A stretch of DNA of 64,000 bases, from contig NC_080426.1 in the NCBI RefSeq assembly GCF_029873635.1, positions 51,474,093-51,538,092 of the forward strand, in the 5' to 3' direction. Each line of letters begins with the position of its first letter. Positions within the stretch are counted from its first letter, which is position 1. Shown in pieces: positions 57,013 through 64,000 of this stretch. The notes beneath the pieces are model-generated. The model was not told the origin of the DNA. It did no database searches and worked only from the letters and a program-made list of their open reading frames with translations. The translations under genes were made by a program, and so were the position numbers. The DNA is from Malania oleifera (taxonomy: Eukaryota; Streptophyta; Magnoliopsida; Santalales; Ximeniaceae).

Positions 57013-58807
57013 TGTTGGCCTAACAAAACTTAATCTCGGTTTTGATAATGACAAACAAAGGAATTTAATTGTGCTTTCAAGTGAATTTACAGGTATTATA
57101 TCTTACAAGCACAATGGTTCATATTTAAAGCTTAAAAGCCATGAAGAACATAAGCTAAATGAAGATTGGCTAGAGCTTGAATGAGGATCAAACTTGAAGA
57201 CATGAAGACTTGGTTAATATTTCATATGTAAAGTAATATGAGTCTTATGTAAGTACTTCTCAAGTTTAAGTTTGTTTAAGAAGCTCTTAGGATAAACAAT
57301 TGGACTTAGAGACATGTTTTAACAACTTGAAAATACTTTTTCAAAGTCCAAATATCTTTTCAAATGAATACATATGATTTCTGGAATCAAAAATAAAAGG
57401 AAAAATGAATTTTAGAATGTTCGGGCGACTGAGGCTCAAGCTCAGTCAACCAAATATCGAAAATTGAACAACCTGGTCTGGCATCGAAGAGTTCAAGCAA
57501 CCGGACACTTGGTTCAGTCGACCGAATGGTTATTGCTAATGATAAATCCCAGATAGTGTTGGTTTGGGCGACCGAACTGAAAGTTCAATCGACCAAACAG
57601 GTTCAGGTGACCAAACCTAAAATTCAGTTGACTGAATAGGTTCAGGCGACCAAACCTAAAGTTCAAACGACCAAAAGGCTACTTCCTGATTCAAAATTCA
57701 TGTTTTCAATTGGTTCGGGCGACCGAACTCCCAGTTCAGTCGACCTAAGTGTGCGATAAAATTTGCGAACAGTGCAATTTCTTTCCGTTTTTTAAAGATA
57801 TTGTTTCCAAAACTTGGGCAAACGGCTGGAATTCAAACCCATCTATTTAAGGCTAACCCTAATTGTGTTAGGGCAACCCAAAAGCTCGAAAATTCATTGA
57901 TTTCATTCTTGAAATACTACTGTGCGCCGTTCATCTTCGCTTAAAGTATTTTCTAATTTTTGTTCTTCAATTTCTTATCTTTCAATCCAAAAAACCTAGC
58001 AAACCTTTTGAACTTCATAGAAAATTTATTGTTGAGAGTATTATAGTGATTTTAAAGTGTACAAATTCTGCTCTTTGTGGGAGTTTCATTATTGTACGAA
58101 AATCTACAACTGATTTACTTGTAAACGAACGATTTGGGTGTGAATCAGAGACAAGAAAGAGGGTTTTCTTGCTTGAGAGGTGCTCCACCTACTGAAAGGA
58201 GAGAGGTGCTCCACCTATTGAACGGAGAGAGTTAGTAAAATCCTCACAACGGGTTGCTTGAGGCAAGGACGTAGGCACGTTGCCGAACCTTGTAAAAAAT
58301 CTCGATGTCATTCTTATCCCTTATCTTTTACTTTCAAGCACATATATATTGATCTTATTTGCTGTCAATGATTTAAATTTGATTTGGGAATACTGTGAAT
58401 GATCTAATTTGATTTGTGGATGTCTTGAATGATTTAAATACCCATTGTGATCAAACTCTATCGTAGCTACAAATTCAGACTTGATTTAATTTGCTGGGAT
58501 TGCTTGGTATTGGTTGATTAATTATTTAAATACAAGAATAAATATTTGTGTGGTTGAACATATTGTTATTAACATTAATCTACTAAGAATATTGTTAATA
58601 TTGAGATTTGGTTTCATATTTAGGATTGTTGGTTGGTATAGTTGTTCGCTGAATAGATTTTTGTGGTGATTAAAGTATTTAGAGTGCATGGTAAATAAGT
58701 TTTAAAATTAATTAAGTTTCCGCACAAAAATTTTAAAATACCCAATCCCCCCCCACCCCCCCCCCCCCCCCCCCAAACCCCCCTTTGGGATTACACCTTC
58801 ACTTTCA
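57013..58807 (+). mobile_element. Solo large Copia-type LTR, divergent member
   Basis: Starts TGTTGGCCTAAC, has GATAATGACAAAC, a palindrome array (57420-57750; GGGCGACCGAAC and CAGTCGACC forms), a 31-bp tandem duplication (58177-58226) and a ~30-bp poly-C tract before TTACACCTTCACTTTCA. Flanks TCTTT and TCTTA are a near target duplication. Coding sequence of Copia F resumes right after it. Confidence 0.75.
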
Positions 58808-59780
58808 TCTTATCTTCCTTGCCTTGGGTTATTGATTTTGGTGCCTCCACCCATATAACAAGTAGTCCTAATTTACTTCATTCCTTGAAACCTCACTACT
58901 TTACTAGCAATATTCTTATCCTATTTCCTCTATCTTATTATTGAAAAAAAAAAAAAGGCAACCCAATGCACAAAGTTCCCACATATGCGGGGTCTAGTGC
59001 AGACATGTATTTCCTTTATATTATGCGTGCTTAAATTTCCCTTGCACTTTATGTCCGTTAGTCAATTAAATAAATCTTATCATTGTCCTATAACCTTATT
59101 TCCTCTTCATTGTGTTATTTAGGATCTCCAGACCAAGAGGAGGATTGCTGGAGGGCTTAATAATGATGGTCTATACTATTTTTTTATGGTGGTGGTGATA
59201 GATCCAGTTCTTGTCATATAGCTTCCTCAATATCTACTCTTGGTGTCTCTATGGATCAATGGCATGTTTGTTCGGGTCATTCATCAATTAAAAACAGCAA
59301 CAAGTTTTTCCCGTATTCAACTCTATTTCTCGTTTTGAGTGTTATGCGTGCCAATTAGGAAAGCAAATCAAAACATCTTTTTGTCTAGAGTCAAGTCTCA
59401 AAGTAAATCATTGTTTTCTTTTGTTTATTCATATATTTAGGGTCCATGTAGAGTCAAGAATTTGACTAGTCATCAATATTTTGCATCCTTTGTGGATGAT
59501 TTTTTTGTACATGACTTGGATCTATGTAGCAAACAAGTCTAAATTTCTCAATTTATTTACTCAATTCTACCAAGAAACAAAAACTCAATTTAGCATTAGT
59601 ATCAAAATCGTTCGATCTTATAATGCACTTGAATAGTTGAATTTGTTCAAAATGAGCTTCAATCCTTTTGCCAAAAGGATTATTCATGAAAGCCCATGTG
59701 TACATACACCTTGGCAAGTTTCAACAAACATGCAGTATATGGGGAACTTAGAGGACATTTTAACAAACATCCAATGGGCA
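58808..59780 (+). pseudogene. Copia F protease and integrase remnant
   Basis: In shifting frames: WVIDFGASTHITSS-like protease motif at ~58827 (DFG where DTG/DSG is expected), a gag-pre-integrase segment (SMDQWHVCSGHSSIKN, ~59250-59300), and integrase pieces (FASFVDDFFV ~59485). It then fades. Confidence 0.6.
58957..59000 (-). mobile_element. SINE 3'-end fragment in Copia F
   Basis: GGCAACCCAATGCACAAAG and CCACATATGCGGGGTCTAG, preceded by A13, are the reverse complement of the same SINE 3' end as at 31472. Confidence 0.6.
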
Positions 59781-59840
59781 GAAAGAGACATAGGAAATAA
59801 AAACCAAATTGAAAATAACATAGTTTTTGCTTGGGCTTAA

Positions 59841-60487
59841 TGGCATATATAGGTCCCCAAAATTAGGGGCAGGTGATTAGTTTATGGACCATAACAAAAC
59901 TAAGTAATAATATATCAAGCATCATCCGAAAATTCACATTAATTAATTAGTAGCAAGTAATCAATAATTCTAAATTCTCTAATTAATAGAGAACTAAAAA
60001 ATCAGTTCATTCAAAAAACTGTAGCACTCGTACACTACCACCACTTGTTCTCTTTTCCTTTTGTATACTCCTGGTATAATATAACTCAATAAAATCATAT
60101 CATGCAAAAAACCCAATCAGTTTATTCAAAAAACTACTCAAAGGAAAATAATGAGCTAACTTTTTTCGTAACACCCCAGTTATAGTTGAGAAGGAAGAAG
60201 ATGCTCACCTGGGCTGAGGGGAAAAGAGGGCAGGAACTGCTAAACGTGGTTGAGAAGAGAAGGAGCTACCGCTCCAGTTTCCAATGGTCGCGCGCAATCG
60301 GTCCGTTGTGAAGATAACTCAAAATAGAGACAGAAGAAAGAGGAGTGGCGACGACGGTAGTGATTTGGCAAGCGCCGACGATGTTGGGCGAGGGACGCGA
60401 AGTCCACGAGAGAGAAGAACCAGAAGGTGTCGGGACTCGTAGCCTGCTGATGGTAGGGAAGCTTAGGGGTTTTGATATGTCCTTGAA

Positions 60488-60521
<34 letters not shown>

Positions 60522-60569
60522 TCTGAAAAATTATGACTGGAATTGTGCTGTATTCTCGTTCTCGGTGCC
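59841..60569. other. Non-coding DNA with a GC-rich island
   Basis: 60180-60480 is GC- and purine-rich (GCGACGACGG, GCGCGCAATCGG) against AT-rich surroundings, but no protein family was recognised in any frame. An (AT)n run is at about 60489-60518. Confidence 0.5.
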
Positions 60570-60968
60570 TAGGTTGGCAAAATAGGCTAGCCGGTTAGGG
60601 TCAAGCGGATTGAACATTTGGTTGACTCGTTTATAAACGAGTGGCTATTATGTAAATTTAAATTTACCTGTTTAATAAACGGATCCTAAATGAATCACTG
60701 GTTTAAAAAATATAATTTATTTATTTTAAAATTTTTTATATAAAATAACATTTAAAAGGAAAAAAAATACTCCTTTATTTTATTTTTAAACGGGTCACCC
60801 GACGAGTGACTCGATCCAAACTCACCTAACCCGTTTAATAAACAGGTCGGGCCCGGATTGACCAGTTTATAAACAGGTTAACTTATACTAAATCCAAACT
60901 CAGTTACTTGGTTTAAACGGGTAAGTCACAGGCCACCCGTCAGGTTTCAACCCGTTTTGCCACTCCTA
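60570..60968. mobile_element. hAT-like MITE, short
   Basis: The ends TAGGTTGGCAAAAT and GTTTTGCCACTCCTA are imperfect inverted repeats related to the 44786 MITE. Subterminal ACGGGT/CCCGTT motifs are shared. Flanking octamers TCGGTGCC and TCAATGTC match at 5 of 8, all differences being transitions. Confidence 0.65.
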
Positions 60969-61126
60969 TCAATGTCTCTCAACCAAAATTTATTGTCCAT
61001 ATATGGGCATAGAAGTACAAGATTTAAGCTCTCTATTTACAAATTTAAGGTAGTTCAAATCTTTTTTGCAATGGCAAGTGAGAGGTTTTGTGCATATGGT
61101 GGAGAAACAAGAATGGGGATAGGGTA

Positions 61127-61335
61127 CCCCCAAGGTGTGGTTCAGGTGGTAGTGCGGACTGTGGGAGTGCCTCTCATGAGGTAAGGTGTTCAAACCCTCC
61201 CGGACTGGCTTCCACCCCTGGACTGCTGAATTTACCCTCCCTTTGAAGTTGTGGGGTCAACTTCAAGGGGCGTAAGATTAGTCACGTGGACAGTAAAACG
61301 GACACGTGAATACCCGGTGTGTAATCCAAAAAAAA
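61127..61335 (+). mobile_element. tRNA-derived SINE with target duplication
   Basis: The 209-bp body has a Pol III box A-like GTGGTTCAGGTGGTAGTG near its 5' end and a box B-like GTGTTCAAACCCTCC ~50 bp later, and it ends in a poly(A) run. A long imperfect direct repeat, AAGAATGGGGATAGGGT / AAGAATGGGATAGGGT (61110-61126, 61336-61351), flanks it. Unlike the TS-like fragments it is full length, so it probably represents a different SINE family. Confidence 0.85.
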
Positions 61336-61599
61336 AAGAATGGGATAGGGTTTATTCTATAATAAAAGCAAGCTGTTATTTTGTATTTCACAATGAGTGC
61401 AAAAGTATGAAATTTAATTATCGTTTAAATGAATGTACATATGATTAAATGGGATAGGATTATGTTAATAAGAAAAATAAAACCCATCATTCTAACTTTA
61501 AGGCAAGGTGGTAGTTTTTTGTGGTGTTTCATTGGCAATAAGATATAAATGGGATTGGATTTATATGAACATGACTTTGTCTCAACAAGCCCCTATGTC

Positions 61600-61955
61600 T
61601 GTTGTTTTTGTCCCACATTGGTAGAATACTTCCACATTAGTATAAAAGGTTGTTTTAAATTTTTTATATTATTTGTCCCACATTGGAGAGAAACGTTTTT
61701 TAGACTTGAGGTTGAAGCTATATAAAGAGCTCAACTCTTTAGTTGTAAAACACACTTCAAAGTTGTACTTTGTCAAGAAGTAGTGGATTGATTATCGGCG
61801 CCCGAGGACGTAGGTAATTTTATACCGAACCTCGTAAATTTCTTGTCTTGTTCTTTTTATTACTTTATTATTAGTTTCTGCATTGCTTTAATTTTCTTAT
61901 ATATTCAATATCAATAGTATTGGTGTTTGGCACAAGTGGGGTGCCCAACACAACA
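61600..61955 (+). repeat. 5' LTR of Copia G (356 bp)
   Basis: Starts TGTTGTTTTTGTCCC and ends CAACACAACA, followed by the primer site. Two TTTGTCCCACATTGG copies lie at 61605 and 61670 in U3. The right LTR is beyond the window, so the start is inferred from the TGTTG/CAACA terminal pair. Confidence 0.75.
61719..61727 (+). promoter_or_regulatory. TATA box of the Copia G LTR
   Basis: TATATAAAG lies ~120 bp after the LTR start and ~230 bp before its end, the usual place of the LTR promoter. Confidence 0.65.
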
Positions 61956-61957
61956 AT

Positions 61958-61969
61958 TGGTATCAGAGC
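61958..61969 (+). other. Primer binding site of Copia G (tRNA-iMet)
   Basis: TGGTATCAGAGC two bases after the LTR end. Confidence 0.9.
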
Positions 61970-62206
61970 TAGGTTGAATAGTGTTGATATGAAGGTGTTC
62001 CTCTGTTAGGATCCTTGATTTCACGTTTGATGCCTAAGAAAGACCTTGTCTAAGTGAGTGCTCAGAGACCATTGCTGCTCAGTCGCTCCCTGGAGGTCGG
62101 CCTAGTCAAAGTAGAATTTCATAGGATAAAACATAGTAGACACAGTTGGTACATACTATTCATCTTAGGCTTTTTGTTTTGTTGGTTGCTATTGAATATA
62201 TAGAAG

Positions 62207-63022
62207 ATGACAGAAACTAGTGCAGCAATAGAAGAAACTCTGTCCATACGAACTGCAACCCCTTCAGCTTCGACATCATCATCGAAGACGATAGCTAATG
62301 CTCGATTTGAGGTGGAGAAATTTGATGGTACCAATAATTTTGGTATGTAGCAATGTGAGGTGATGGACATCTTGTATCAACAAGATATTGCTTTGGATGA
62401 TAAACCAATAGATATGGGCGACAGAGATTGGGAAAAGATCAATCATCAGGCATGTGGTACGATTCGTCTGTGTCTCACCAAAAATCAGAAATATTGTGTT
62501 ATGAGGGAGACATCTGCAAAGAAATTGTGTAAGACATTGGAAGATACATTTATGACTAAGAGTCTGGAAAATCAGCTCTATTTGAAAAAGAAATTGTTTC
62601 GCTTCTAGTATCAACCAGATATTTCGATTAATGACCACATAAATGCTTTCAATAAAATTTTGGCCGATTTGTTAAATTTGGATGAAAAGGTGAAAGATGA
62701 GGATAAAGTCATATTGTTACTGAATTCTCTCCCTGATGAGTATGACCATTTGACCACCACTTTATTTTATGGGAAAGATAAAGTTACTTATGATGCTGTT
62801 TGTACTGCATTGATTAGTACTGAATGTAGAAAGAATGATCAGAGGGTCCATAAGGAAACAGCAGAAGCACTAATAATAAGGGGACGTTCTCAGAGTCGTA
62901 TGCCTGGAAGGAAGAGTAAATCTCATGAGAGGAGTAAATCTCATGGGAGACCTGCTAAAGATGAATGCGCCTTTTGTCGTGAGAGAGGGCATTGGAATAA
63001 AGATTGCCCTAAATTATGGTGA
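62207..63022 (+). pseudogene. Copia G gag
   Basis: The ATG at 62207 opens a frame that stays the same to 63022 but holds two in-frame TAG codons (~62348, replacing a likely Trp, and ~62606). Gag core motifs are GTIRLCLTKNQKYCV and ENQLYLKKKLF; LLLNSLPDEYDHL follows. The zinc knuckle CAFCRERGHWNKDC (CX2CX4HX4C) is intact at the C-terminus. A TGA follows directly. Confidence 0.85.
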
Positions 63023-64000
63023 GTGGATTTTGGATTTTGGTTGTTCCTATCACATGTGTCCCAATAGGGAATGGTTTTCTAATTTTGAAGAATTAGATGG
63101 TGGGGTTGTTCTTATGGGAAATGATAATACTTGTAAAACAACTGGAATAGGATCAATACAGTTGAAATGTCAAGATGGAACTATTAAGACCTTGACTGAT
63201 GTTAGGTATGTTCCAAGCCTAAAGAAGAATCTGATTTCATTGGGTGCCTTAGAATCTAAAGGGTTCACTATCACTTTGAAAGATGAAACCTTAAAGATTA
63301 AATCAGATACGCTGGTGGTGATGAAAGGAATAAGGAAAAATAACTTGTATTATTTACAAGGTAGTACAATTATTGGCTCAGCAGCTGTTGTTTCTGAGAA
63401 AAATGCAAGTTCAGATACAATCAAGTTATGGCATATGCGGTTAGCACATGCAGGAGAAAAATCTTTGCAACAATTAGTTAAGCGAGGTTTGTTAAAAGGT
63501 GCAAAGGTGTGCAAACTTGAATTTTGTGAGCATTGCATTCTGGGAAAACAAACTAGAGTGAAATTTGGCACAACAATCCACCAGACTGAAGGTATTTTAG
63601 ACTACATCCATACAGATGTATGGGGGCCCACAAAAATGGCTTCGTTGGGTGGTATGCATTATTTTGTCACTTTTGTTGATGATTTTTCTAAAAGAATTTT
63701 GGTGTATTCTATGAAGCATAAAAATGAAGTGTGTGATATTTTCCTTAAGTGGAAAAAATTAGTTGAAACTTAAACTGGCAAAAGATTAAACGGCTCAGAT
63801 CAGATAATGGTGGTAAATACACGAGTGACCCGTTTATGAAGATATGTCAGGATGAAGGTATTGCTCGACACTTCACAGTTCGAAATACACCACAGCAGAA
63901 TGGGGTGGCAGAGTGCATGAATCGGACTTTGCTGGAGAAAGTTTGATGTATGTTGTCTAATGCTGGGTTAGACAAAAGGTTTTGGGCTGAGGCTGTTAGA
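63023..64000 (+). pseudogene. Copia G protease and integrase (partial)
   Basis: In the +1 frame relative to gag, the protease motif WILDFGCSYHMCPNREWF starts only a few bases after the zinc knuckle, so the usual gag-protease linker is deleted. The catalytic triad reads DFG instead of DSG. Gag-pre-integrase, HHCC (LWHMRLAHA ... CEHCILGKQ) and the first integrase Asp (HTDVWGP) are open to a TAA at 63771. One base is missing soon after, then the second Asp (RSDNGGKY) and third Glu (QQNGVAE) follow, with a TGA at ~63944. The end lies outside the window. Confidence 0.82.

Larger units (their letters stand above)
55268..59840 (+). mobile_element. Ty1/Copia element F remnant
   Basis: A degenerate primer site (TGATATTAGAGC, 55268-55279) is followed by gag (~56050-57012), then, beyond a solo LTR, protease and integrase pieces (58808-59780). 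Reverse transcriptase and the 3' LTR are not seen. It hosts a SINE with its own target duplication (55339-55417), a SINE fragment (58957-59000) and the solo LTR at 57013. Stops and frameshifts are numerous. Confidence 0.72.
61600..64000 (+). mobile_element. Ty1/Copia element G, continues past the window
   Basis: LTR, primer site, gag, protease and most of integrase are in normal order on the plus strand; the element is cut by the window edge at 64000. Domain sequences resemble the Tork/Tnt1-like group, inferred from gag and protease motifs. Confidence 0.88.

Overview
The window is nuclear DNA of a flowering plant, most likely a woody eudicot. It is AT-rich and packed with Ty1/Copia and Ty3/Gypsy retrotransposon remnants that use the plant initiator-tRNA-Met primer site, plus plant-type SINEs, hAT-like and PIF/Harbinger-like MITEs and microsatellites. 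Only two host genes and one host pseudogene can be supported in 64 kb: the last two exons of a glucose-6-phosphate 1-epimerase gene (1394-2248, +), an LEA_2/NHL-type membrane protein gene (32466-33765, +) with a 16-base last coding exon, and an intronless NIP7 copy broken by a short deletion (50596-51146, -).

Layout. 1-2500: epimerase 3' end. 3457-14885: an old Copia (A, +) split by a second Copia (B, 4006-12737, -, 5-bp target duplication GTATG). B itself carries a solo Gypsy LTR (5699-7817, duplication GGTGG) and a solo large Copia-type LTR (9491-11631, duplication TAGGT). 14886-18064: a hAT-like remnant with a ~240-bp AT-rich tandem array, then an LTR of a third type. 18065-30340: a decayed Gypsy (E, -) whose pol is split by a solo LTR of its own family (22376-27070, duplication CTTTT), which is in turn split by a solo large Copia-type LTR (22872-25227, duplication GAAAC). 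31472-34240: the LEA_2 gene island. 34362-40930: a large Copia-type 5' LTR with its primer site, split by a nearly complete young Copia (D, 34615-39469, 206-bp LTRs, duplication GAAAT). 40985-50142: another third-type LTR remnant, MITEs, and a truncated Copia (C) lying between the halves of a ~600-bp direct duplication. 50596-51146: NIP7 pseudogene. 52732-59840: two more solo large Copia-type LTRs and a Copia remnant (F) carrying SINE pieces. 60570-61335: a hAT-like MITE and a SINE with its target duplication. 61600-64000: the 5' LTR, gag, protease and integrase of a Copia (G, +) that runs off the window.

No retroelement here looks able to move by itself: each readable pol has stops, frameshifts, deletions or altered catalytic residues. 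The most striking pattern not explained by gene content is that at least three unrelated LTR families each contain an array of short palindromes built on the same core, GTCGAC, in different flanking contexts. This is reported as the main finding.
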